A stretch of 16,560 nt of DNA from Crocinitomicaceae bacterium (GTDB lineage Bacteria > Bacteroidota > Bacteroidia > Flavobacteriales_D > Crocinitomicaceae), in NCBI GenBank assembly GCA_013215515.1, contig JABSPC010000359.1, forward strand, positions 1-16,560. Direction: 5' to 3'. Below, piece by piece: positions 6,316 through 13,696 of the stretch. A program made the position numbers and the translations under genes. The notes below the pieces were generated by a model. It searched no databases. It was not told the origin of the DNA and saw only the letters and a program-made list of their open reading frames with translations. Numbering within the stretch: position 1 is the stretch's first letter; every line of letters begins with the position of its first letter.

Positions 6316-8490
6316 TTACTGTTGTATCATTAATTTACCCTTAACGATTACCCCATCTAAATCGAATGTGTAATAATACATTCCAGATGAAAGATTGGCA
6401 ACATGTGTTTTATATCCTTTTCCTGTTATTCCTAATTGCGAAAAGACGATTTTTCCCGATACATCCATCAATTGAATGGAACCATTCGAAATGTGATTTT
6501 TAAAGACAAAGTTGAAATCTTCTTTTGCCGGATTTGGGAATACTTGAACATCTTCAATTTGATCCTCGGCCAATCCCAAATCTGGGCATGAGCCATACAT
6601 ATTTGCATCCATCCAATTTACTCGATTTGTAAGCCAATCTTTCATGTAAGCAATGTCTTCTTGGAAGTTATTCCCTACAAAGTTATTTGGCCAAATATAT
6701 TGGCTGTGAATTTGCCAACGTTGGAAATTACGTTGTTGTGATTCATCTAAAAAGGAAGCGATTGCATCAATTTTAGCCATCAAAGAATCCGTATGCCACG
6801 CTCCTTGACGCATTTCTTGCCACCTGCAATTTAGCATATGTGTATACGTTGGATCTTGGATCATTTTCCCCCACCAGAATGGAACTTTACCCCCACAAAT
6901 CTGATAGAAATCAATTTGCCAATCCGTCGTTGTTCCTCCTTCACAGTAATCTGCATTCCCAAAGGCAAGGTTAAAATCCCAAAGTGGACCAGCAACGATA
7001 TTACCGCCTTCACTTGTTCTTAGTTTGTGCAAGAAACTACTAATTCGATATCCATCTACGTTCTTACTGATTTCATTAACGAGAAAGAAATCAACGAATG
7101 AAAGCATGTCAACATAAGGAGCATATCCCGTCAATGGATCGGCGAAATTCGGGCCATCCAATGCTGTTTCCCAACTTGTAATGTGATTCTCGATGTATGT
7201 GAGTTGAGTTGGTGTCAAGCTGTCCAATGATGGGTCGTGAGCTTGAAAGCCAACTTGGTTGGGCGATCCTGGATACGGTAAAAAGGGTGAGTACCATACA
7301 ATAACCCCACCTGATGTTGTCTTGTCTACTTTTAAAACATAGTCTCCGGTCAATTCGTTTCCAGAATTATCAAATGTTTGCAAATCGTTCGTTCCGACCT
7401 TTCCATCCTTCCGTTTTATTTTCTCCATGAAGACATAAACACCTTCGTATACACCGTTGAGGACTACTTCACAAAACTTCGTTCGAGGTGCGTATTCATC
7501 TAAGTCACGCCCCATATCATACGCCAAAAAGTTTCGCATTAATGACTTGTCGGAATAAGGAGCTTGAAGTATCCAGTCGTTGTCCCACGCCATTCCGAAA
7601 ATGGTAACGTCATTTCGAACTCCAAAATTATCTCTTGTCTCGACTCCCCATTGTTTTTTAGGAAAGCCTTGTGAGGAAGAACCGCGTAATTCAATACCAA
7701 TATTGCCATCATATTCGTTGAATGGGTCCGTCATGTAATTTCGAACCCCTTCTCCATTGTAAATTATTCCCATTGTCGCATCGAGCTTCGGGTCATCTGG
7801 AATTGAAGCCCCGCCAACAGTGTTAATGACAACTATTGGTAAATCAGAGTTTAAGAATACAAGCGGTGCATTAAACCAAGATGGAGTTGGACCGTAATCT
7901 GTTGAGGTATTGTTGATCGCCAATGAAAGCCATGATCGAGAGGACATGTCACTTGACGCAATTTGCTCGTTATGTGCTTGAATACAAAGAACATTTGATC
8001 CGTTGACCATGTTGGCCGTAACAAAAGCTAAATCTAGAATGTAATAATTCGGTTGACCTACTTGATACATTTGTGCTTCATGCAATCCATCTGAGGTTTG
8101 ATTGTAAGGCGGTTGTCCTACACTTGTAATATTGTCTCTTGCGATTTCAACACCATTTAGATAGCCTACAAAAGCATCATCATAGTCAATATTTAAAATG
8201 GCTTGTTCAATCGCATTGATGTCTGTTATGTTGAATGTAATTCGCTGATAGCATGAAATTGTTGATGCGAAAGTTGTATTGTCGTCGCTGTCGCCATAAC
8301 CAAAACCACCTTGACCATTTGACCAGCTGGCATCGTTGAACCCAAGTGTTGTCCAAGAAGCATTTACAACCGAAGTAGGAATTTGATATTTCCAAGTGTC
8401 ATCTTCGTATACTACCGTCTCCCAATGATCAACTTGCGCCTTAGCCGAATAACCAAGAATTAATAGTGAAGCTATAATGAGTGCTTTCAT
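6316..8490 (-). CDS. CotH-kinase-family secreted protein with N-terminal jelly-roll-like domain and T9SS sorting signal
   Basis: 724 residues. Residues 1-18 are a signal peptide (cleaved before QVDHW). Residues about 22-195 form a galactose-binding/jelly-roll-like domain (GFNDASWSNGQGGFGYGD at 50-67, YDDAFVGYLNGVEIAR at 103-118). Residues about 217-620 are the CotH domain: LPIVVINT, DATMGIIYNGEG, GIELRGSSSQ (265-274), FPKKQWGVETRD, MEKIKRKDGKVG (355-366), VLKVDK and GPLWDFNLAFGNADYC (501-516). CotH proteins are atypical kinases; the Bacillus member phosphorylates spore coat proteins. Residues about 648-724 are a T9SS type A sorting domain (VFPNPAKEDF ... GMYYYTF ... MIQQ), so the protein is exported to the cell surface or secreted. 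ATG at 8490 is 3 nt after the stop of the upstream paralogue, giving clear co-transcription. The substrate is unknown. Confidence 0.88.
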   Translation of the reverse strand: MKALIIASLLILGYSAKAQVDHWETVVYEDDTWKYQIPTSVVNASWTTLGFNDASWSNGQGGFGYGDSDDNTTFASTISCYQRITFNITDINAIEQAILNIDYDDAFVGYLNGVEIARDNITSVGQPPYNQTSDGLHEAQMYQVGQPNYYILDLAFVTANMVNGSNVLCIQAHNEQIASSDMSSRSWLSLAINNTSTDYGPTPSWFNAPLVFLNSDLPIVVINTVGGASIPDDPKLDATMGIIYNGEGVRNYMTDPFNEYDGNIGIELRGSSSQGFPKKQWGVETRDNFGVRNDVTIFGMAWDNDWILQAPYSDKSLMRNFLAYDMGRDLDEYAPRTKFCEVVLNGVYEGVYVFMEKIKRKDGKVGTNDLQTFDNSGNELTGDYVLKVDKTTSGGVIVWYSPFLPYPGSPNQVGFQAHDPSLDSLTPTQLTYIENHITSWETALDGPNFADPLTGYAPYVDMLSFVDFFLVNEISKNVDGYRISSFLHKLRTSEGGNIVAGPLWDFNLAFGNADYCEGGTTTDWQIDFYQICGGKVPFWWGKMIQDPTYTHMLNCRWQEMRQGAWHTDSLMAKIDAIASFLDESQQRNFQRWQIHSQYIWPNNFVGNNFQEDIAYMKDWLTNRVNWMDANMYGSCPDLGLAEDQIEDVQVFPNPAKEDFNFVFKNHISNGSIQLMDVSGKIVFSQLGITGKGYKTHVANLSSGMYYYTFDLDGVIVKGKLMIQQ

Positions 8491-8493
8491 AAT

Positions 8494-10443
8494 TTATTGA
8501 ATCATTAATTTTCCTTTGGAAATTTTTCCATCCAAGTTGAAAGTGTAGTAATACATCCCGGAAGAAAGGTCGTCAATGTGAATTTTAATTCCTTTTCCTA
8601 CAATTGCATTCGCTCGATAAATAATTTGTCCAGAAAGATTCATAAGTTCCATAGAACCGTTCGAGATGGACTCTTTAAAGGAGAAATTGAAGTCTTCAAC
8701 TGCTGGATTTGGAAATACTTGAACGAGGTTAATTTCTTTTTCTTCAACACCTAAATCTGGGCACGACCCAAACATATTGGCGTCCATCCACCCAACACGA
8801 GCGATAATCCAGTCTTTCATATAAGCAATATCTTCCTGGAAGTTGTTTCCAACGAAGTTATTCGGCCAAATATAGGTGCCATGAATTTGCCATCTGTTGA
8901 AGTTACGTTGTTGTGCATTGTCAATATAAGAGGCATAATTGTCAATTCTTGCCATCAATGAATCTGAATGCCAAGCTCCTTGGCGCATTTCTGTCCAGCG
9001 GCAGTTGAGATCATGCGTATAATTTGGGTCTTGCGTTAATTTCTCCCACCAGAATGGGTTTTGTAAGCCACCACTGCATTGGTTGTAAAAATCAATTTCC
9101 CAACCAGATGTATTTCCTCCGTCGCAGTAATTCGCATTTCCAAAAGCAAGGTTGAAATCCCAGAGTGGCCCTGCGTAAAGCTTACCACCTTCACTTGCTC
9201 TTATTTTATTCAAAAAGCTACTAATTCTATACCCATCCACGTTTTTACTAACCTCATTCACTAGAAAAAAGTCTATGAATGAGATCATATCAATGTAAGG
9301 AGCGTATCCCAATATTGGATCACTAAAGTTGGGTCCATTCAGGGCATTTTCAAAATCAGTAATGTATGTTTCTATATAGTTTAACTGAGTAGCATTCAAG
9401 CTATCAATTGACGGATCGTGGCATTGAAAGCCGATGACTTCACTTGCTCCAACATAAGGAGGTATGGCTGAGCTCCATGCGATAATTCCTCCAGAAGTCG
9501 TTTTATCAACTTTCAACACGTAATCACCGGTTAATTCATTTCCAGAAATATCTTCTTGCTCAATGTCGTTTGTACCAACCTTCCCATCTTTCCGTTTGAT
9601 TTTTTCCATGAAGACATAAACGCCTTCGTATTGTCCGTTCAGTACAACTTCACACAATTGTGTTCTTGGTGAATATTCTTCCAAGTCCCATCCCATATCA
9701 TAAGCCAAAACATTTCGAATCAATGATTTATCAGAATAGGGCGCTTGTAAAACCCAGTCATTATCAAAGGCCATTCCGAAAATAGAAACATCATTCGTTT
9801 GCCCTAGATTCGTTCGTGTTTCGACTCCCCATTGTTTCTTAGGAAATGATTGCGATGAAGACCCTCTTAACTCAATTCCGATGTCACCGGAAAATTCATT
9901 GTGTGGATCAGTCATGTAATTAATCACGCCAGGTCCATTGTAAATGATTCCCATCGTCGCATCAATCTTAGGATCATTTGGAATTGTTGCTCCACCTACC
10001 GTATTGATGATTACAATTGGCAAATTGGATGAATCTAAAACTACTGGCTCGTCGCAGCCTATAATTACATCCATGCAAGATCCGCCTGCATTTTCGCAAT
10101 TATATCTATCCAGCAAAACATGAACAGATCCAGTAATCGCTGGAATAAAACTTACAGTTGATTGAAGCCCACACGCGTCATCGTTATAGGCCAATGAAGT
10201 TGTACCCGTATTATCATAAACCGTCAATTGAGAATCAAAAGGAGAGCTTCCACATGTTGTCACTGTATAAATGTTACCCTGAACGACATCCATGTTGAAA
10301 TATTCACCAGAATTCATACAGCTGACCGTTATTGATCCGGGGCAAGTTGGCGTAACAGTCTGAATGAAAGTATTGTTATAAGAACACTGTGAAAACGCGA
10401 TGCTCGCGCTAAAGGAAACTAAGGAGATAACTAGTAGTCGCAT
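8494..10443 (-). CDS. Second CotH-kinase-family secreted protein with cysteine-rich PPC-like N-terminal domain and T9SS sorting signal
   Basis: 649 residues from the ATG at 10443; a TTG one codon upstream is less likely. Residues 1-18 are a signal peptide ending AFS|QCS. Residues about 20-132 form a cysteine-containing beta domain (VTPTCPGSITVSC, LTVYDNTGTTSLAYNDD, VHVLLDRYNC), resembling the bacterial pre-peptidase C-terminal-like or related adhesin domains found in secreted Flavobacteriia proteins. From LPIVIINTVGGATIPNDPK (about 141 on) it is collinear with the downstream CotH paralogue, with the same GIELRGSSSQ, MEKIKRKDGKVG and GPLWDFNLAFGNANYC motifs. It ends in a T9SS type A domain (VFPNPAVEDF ... 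KGKLMIQ). The two are clearly tandem duplicates with different N-terminal modules. The gene starts 45 nt after the AlgJ/X-like gene, with no clear terminator or promoter between them. Confidence 0.88.
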   Translation of the reverse strand: MRLLVISLVSFSASIAFSQCSYNNTFIQTVTPTCPGSITVSCMNSGEYFNMDVVQGNIYTVTTCGSSPFDSQLTVYDNTGTTSLAYNDDACGLQSTVSFIPAITGSVHVLLDRYNCENAGGSCMDVIIGCDEPVVLDSSNLPIVIINTVGGATIPNDPKIDATMGIIYNGPGVINYMTDPHNEFSGDIGIELRGSSSQSFPKKQWGVETRTNLGQTNDVSIFGMAFDNDWVLQAPYSDKSLIRNVLAYDMGWDLEEYSPRTQLCEVVLNGQYEGVYVFMEKIKRKDGKVGTNDIEQEDISGNELTGDYVLKVDKTTSGGIIAWSSAIPPYVGASEVIGFQCHDPSIDSLNATQLNYIETYITDFENALNGPNFSDPILGYAPYIDMISFIDFFLVNEVSKNVDGYRISSFLNKIRASEGGKLYAGPLWDFNLAFGNANYCDGGNTSGWEIDFYNQCSGGLQNPFWWEKLTQDPNYTHDLNCRWTEMRQGAWHSDSLMARIDNYASYIDNAQQRNFNRWQIHGTYIWPNNFVGNNFQEDIAYMKDWIIARVGWMDANMFGSCPDLGVEEKEINLVQVFPNPAVEDFNFSFKESISNGSMELMNLSGQIIYRANAIVGKGIKIHIDDLSSGMYYYTFNLDGKISKGKLMIQ

Positions 10444-10488
10444 CAATTTGATTTGAGTCTACAATATAGTGAATTTTAATATATCGGT

Positions 10489-11637
10489 TTAGTTTTGGTA
10501 TGCCTCGTAGAGTTGATCGATAAATCCAAAGGCGAACTTATACAGGTTGGCATCCGTCGATAATAGTATAATTACATCGTTCTCCTCCGCTTTTGCCTTA
10601 ATATCGACTAGGCTCACTTCAAGTTGTGATTCGTAAAAGTCGGGGTATATCTGCTTATTATAATACCAGAATTCACCACCGCCTAACATGTCACGTGATA
10701 ATCCGAAATTGAACATACCCCAGAAATAACTATCAGCGACAAAAGTAACGACCTGCTGTGTTTGTGAAGTGTCCCAATCTCGGTGGAATTGCGGGTACCC
10801 CATTGGGAAAGTAGGGAGCTCCAAAAGAAGGTTCATTCCGTCTCCAATATCATAATCGCCATCGCGATTTTTCTTTTCAACAGAAACATTATCCAATACA
10901 AGATCTGGCATTGGTGCGTTTCGTATTTCACCAATTTTTTGAAGTAATGAATCTGCAGCTAAGAACTCTCCATATTTACTCCAGTGAATTCCACCCTTGG
11001 CAAATAATGGATGAGGTGTTGATTTTTTCATTTTCAAAAACCATGATTTGAAATCGATGTAATTGACATCTTGCTTCCCGAATTCAGCCTTATATGATTT
11101 GTAATTGGTTGGAGCATTTTTCTTAATTCCTTCAAACCATTCGTCAGGAATGTACTCTGAAGAATAGGATCCCTTTCCAGGAGCGAAGACCACATATAAG
11201 TCCGTACCGTTTTCTTTTAATTTATCTTGAATGAATTTTAATTTCCTCGTTTTCTCCTTGATTTCTTTTTCACCAATGTAGTCAATACCAAGGTGCGCTT
11301 TGATGTAGTTTTTTTCGTAGAGATAACTTTCTTTTCCAAGTACAACCCCCTTTGCTTTAGCGGTATAGAACAGGGTGTAATGCCGTTGATTGTTCAAACA
11401 AATAAACTCCGGGCGGAATCCAAAATTGGTGTTTAGATATTTGGTCGTGCTTTCTTGGTAGTCAGAATTGAACCATGTTTCCCATGAGAATTCAGTATAC
11501 TCTGTACTCGAGACTGCACCATACAATGTCTTTTCATTGGCAAAATGCGTCTTGTGTTGAATTGCCGGAAGACAAAGCATCAGAACAATGAATCCAAAGA
11601 CGATTTTCTTAACGATATTTTTTTGCTTATCTGTCAT
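10489..11637 (-). CDS. AlgJ/AlgX-like SGNH-fold acetyltransferase component
   Basis: 382 residues from the ATG at 11637; a TTG at 11640 is less likely. The ATG overlaps the MBOAT stop as TGATG, a classical coupling arrangement. One N-terminal membrane anchor (about residues 11-28) is followed by an extracytoplasmic domain of the ALGX/ALGJ SGNH-like type: VLGKESYLY (about 99-107), LYVVFAPGKGSYSSEYIP (about 147-164), AKGGIHWSKYGEFLAA (about 213-228, His218) and VVTFVADSYFWGMF (about 296-309, Ser303). In AlgJ and AlgX the serine and histidine transfer acetyl groups, received from an MBOAT partner, onto alginate. The family's usual D-x-H-W reads G-x-H-W here, so the aspartate of the triad is absent at that place. 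With the MBOAT gene next door, the predicted role is periplasmic O-acetylation of an exported polysaccharide. The glycan is unknown; no alginate synthesis genes are present. Confidence 0.87.
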   Translation of the reverse strand: MTDKQKNIVKKIVFGFIVLMLCLPAIQHKTHFANEKTLYGAVSSTEYTEFSWETWFNSDYQESTTKYLNTNFGFRPEFICLNNQRHYTLFYTAKAKGVVLGKESYLYEKNYIKAHLGIDYIGEKEIKEKTRKLKFIQDKLKENGTDLYVVFAPGKGSYSSEYIPDEWFEGIKKNAPTNYKSYKAEFGKQDVNYIDFKSWFLKMKKSTPHPLFAKGGIHWSKYGEFLAADSLLQKIGEIRNAPMPDLVLDNVSVEKKNRDGDYDIGDGMNLLLELPTFPMGYPQFHRDWDTSQTQQVVTFVADSYFWGMFNFGLSRDMLGGGEFWYYNKQIYPDFYESQLEVSLVDIKAKAEENDVIILLSTDANLYKFAFGFIDQLYEAYQN

Positions 11638-13064
11638 CAAAATCTGAAATAAATAAACGGATTAAAACCTTCCCCTGTAATGGCGCCAACGCATAAAAGA
11701 AATAAGATACAACCAAATCCAGTGAGCATCAGTTGTTTTCCAAGGATTACATTTTCTTCGTCATAAATAAATCGTTCTAAATAACGCCCCACTTTTGTGA
11801 GACATGCAAATGATATGATCGCAGCCAAAACAAAAATGGCAACGGCTTCATTGGACATCTCAATTATTTCCATTCCGTTGAATGAGAACATTTTCGAGAG
11901 ATAGTTCCAAGCTCGATCTAAATTGTCGATGCTGAAAAACACCCATCCAATTACAACAACTAAAAACGTGAAAAGCACACTTGGAATGGTGCCTAATTTG
12001 TCCAAGAGTTTCTTTAAGAAAATCCGATCTAGGATCAGGAAAAACCCATGAAATGCTCCCCAAATAACGAAGTTCCATGAAGCGCCATGCCACAGTCCTG
12101 AAATCAGGAAGACCAGCCAGAGGTTGAAGAACAGTTTGTATTTTGAATTCACTTTACTTCCCCCAAGAGGAATGTAGAGGTAGTTTTTCATCCAATCGCC
12201 CAATGTCATGTGCCATCTGCGCCAAAACTCTGTGATACTTCTTGAATTGTACGGATTGTTGAAGTTTTCTGGAAAAGAGAATCCCATCATTTTCCCCAAC
12301 CCAATTGCCATATCTGAGTATCCTGCGAAGTCAAAATAGATTTGGAAGGTATACGCCAATATTCCAATCCAAGAGGTCATAAACGTTAATTCGTTCGCAG
12401 GCAAGAACATGATTTCATTCGCCAGTTGTCCAAGTACATTGGAAATAAGAACCTTCTTCGCGAGTCCAATACAGAAGCGATAAAAGCCAAAGAGTTTATC
12501 ATCAATTACCTCACGTCGATCTGTTATTTGGTCCGCTATAGTGTTAAACCGTACAATCGGCCCCGCAATCATTTGAGGGAAAGACATTATGTACAACAAG
12601 TAATTGTGAAGCTTAGCGAGTGGTTTGTGAACACCACGATAAACATCTATTGAATACGTCAACGTTTGAAACGTGTAAAATGAAATTCCAATTGGTAAAA
12701 CGATTTTGGTCCAGGCAACTCTGTGAATTCCCAAAGCATGGAGCACGTCATTGACATTATCAATGAAGAAATTGGCGTATTTAAAAAAGGCCAATAGCCC
12801 CAGGTTTATTGCAAGAGAAATAATCAGGAAAAGCCGTTTTCGCTTTTGATCATCGGCCAAATAGAGCTGTTTTACTAGGTAAAAGTCAATAATTGTAGAA
12901 AGAAGTAGGATGAAAATAAAGTTCGGTGCTCCCCAGGCGTAAAACCCGATACTTGCAATTAAAATCCACCAGTTTTTCAGTGCTGTAAACTTACCCAAAA
13001 CGAAATACACCACTAAAAATGCGGGCAAGAAGTACAAAAGAAATAATGAGCTACTAAATACCAT
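11637..13064 (-). CDS. MBOAT-family O-acyltransferase (AlgI-like)
   Basis: 475 residues with about ten or more hydrophobic segments, the expected length and topology for an AlgI-type MBOAT protein. Conserved landmarks are FFKYANFF (93-100), LPIGISFYTFQTLTY (123-137), MIAGPIVRF (165-173), QIYFDFAGYSDMAIG (241-255), ITEFWRRWHMTLGDWMKNYLYIPLGG (277-302) and SGLWHGASWNFVIWG (322-336). His326 of the last motif corresponds to the invariant MBOAT histidine. MBOATs of this branch move an acyl (usually acetyl) group across the inner membrane to an SGNH partner, here the gene overlapping its stop codon. The upstream gene is the biotin carrier, 53 nt away with no clear promoter in the gap. Close relatives also include DltB and peptidoglycan O-acetylation proteins; the SGNH partner type favours polysaccharide acetylation. 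Confidence 0.93.
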   Translation of the reverse strand: MVFSSSLFLLYFLPAFLVVYFVLGKFTALKNWWILIASIGFYAWGAPNFIFILLLSTIIDFYLVKQLYLADDQKRKRLFLIISLAINLGLLAFFKYANFFIDNVNDVLHALGIHRVAWTKIVLPIGISFYTFQTLTYSIDVYRGVHKPLAKLHNYLLYIMSFPQMIAGPIVRFNTIADQITDRREVIDDKLFGFYRFCIGLAKKVLISNVLGQLANEIMFLPANELTFMTSWIGILAYTFQIYFDFAGYSDMAIGLGKMMGFSFPENFNNPYNSRSITEFWRRWHMTLGDWMKNYLYIPLGGSKVNSKYKLFFNLWLVFLISGLWHGASWNFVIWGAFHGFFLILDRIFLKKLLDKLGTIPSVLFTFLVVVIGWVFFSIDNLDRAWNYLSKMFSFNGMEIIEMSNEAVAIFVLAAIISFACLTKVGRYLERFIYDEENVILGKQLMLTGFGCILFLLCVGAITGEGFNPFIYFRF

Positions 13065-13117
13065 TTTTACTCAATCTATATTGGCGTATGATTCTTAAAA
13101 CGGTTAAAGTTAAGAGT

Positions 13118-13585
13118 TTACTCAAACTCAATAAGGACAGCTCCTTTTTCAACTACATCATCATTCGAAATGTTGATCCATTTTACGACACCGATTCCCT
13201 CAGCTTTCAATACGTTTTCCATTTTCATGGCTTCGAGAGAAAGAATTTCATCACCTACTTCCAATGAGTCGCCGATGCTAACTGCGACGTTCACTATTCG
13301 TCCGGGCATTGGAGCTTGAAGTTCTTTAAGCTGTTTTATTTTTGGAATGTCTAACCCCATCGCCGCGATTAAGTCATCCAATTCACCTTTCTTTTTGATT
13401 TCAAATACACGGTGATTGATTTTCAGTTTCAAGCTATTGCTTTCGGTCTTGTCTTCTAAGATTTCACCGAAGAATGTCTTTCCACCAAACTCAAGAGAGA
13501 AATATTTTTCATCGTCCCATTTTAAAACTGCACCTTCAGTTCCAACTGTTTCTTGACCATCAATGTTCCAAATGCGATTTACCAT
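13118..13585 (-). CDS. Biotin carboxyl carrier protein (acyl-CoA carboxylase type)
   Basis: 155 residues, within the usual length of free-standing carrier subunits. Residues about 88-155 form a biotinyl/lipoyl attachment domain: APMPGRIVNV (91-100), GDSLEVGDEILSLEAMKMEN (105-124) and an ending that returns to a V-x-KG-x-VL strand. Lys121 in EAMKMEN is the biotinylation site. The N-terminal half (strands such as KYFSLEFGG and LKLKINHRVFEI, then a helix to about residue 77) resembles the linker region that precedes the biotin domain in propionyl/methylcrotonyl-CoA carboxylases. The partner carboxylase and carboxyltransferase genes are not in the window. The gene is the first of the minus-strand series and divergent from the M1 aminopeptidase gene. 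Confidence 0.92.
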   Translation of the reverse strand: MVNRIWNIDGQETVGTEGAVLKWDDEKYFSLEFGGKTFFGEILEDKTESNSLKLKINHRVFEIKKKGELDDLIAAMGLDIPKIKQLKELQAPMPGRIVNVAVSIGDSLEVGDEILSLEAMKMENVLKAEGIGVVKWINISNDDVVEKGAVLIEFE

Positions 13586-13602
13586 TTATCATGTATTTGA
13601 TA

Positions 13603-13610
13603 CAAAAATA
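13603..13610 (-). promoter_or_regulatory. Candidate Bacteroidota -7 element for the biotin carrier gene
   Basis: On the minus strand this reads TATTTTTG, a full match to the Bacteroidota TAnnTTTG element, 17 nt before the ATG at 13585 in the divergent intergenic region. I see no good TTG-type -33 element at the expected spacing. Such a short motif also occurs by chance in AT-rich DNA, so this is only a candidate start point for the minus-strand series. Confidence 0.3.
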
Positions 13611-13696
13611 ACAGAATCCTCGTCCGATGCTGTAGATTTCGCATTTCAATCCAATTTAATTGTTCAGATTTGTACTGTAATAAAACAGAAGTGATT

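Noticed and set aside
12426..12653. Plus-strand 75-codon frame inside the MBOAT gene
   Set aside because: It is antisense to a strongly conserved membrane protein and has no protein-like features of its own.
13670..13696. TTG-initiated extension of the aminopeptidase by nine codons
   Set aside because: The ATG at 13697 gives a perfect lipoprotein signal with the cysteine at residue 16. The extension would add polar residues before it.
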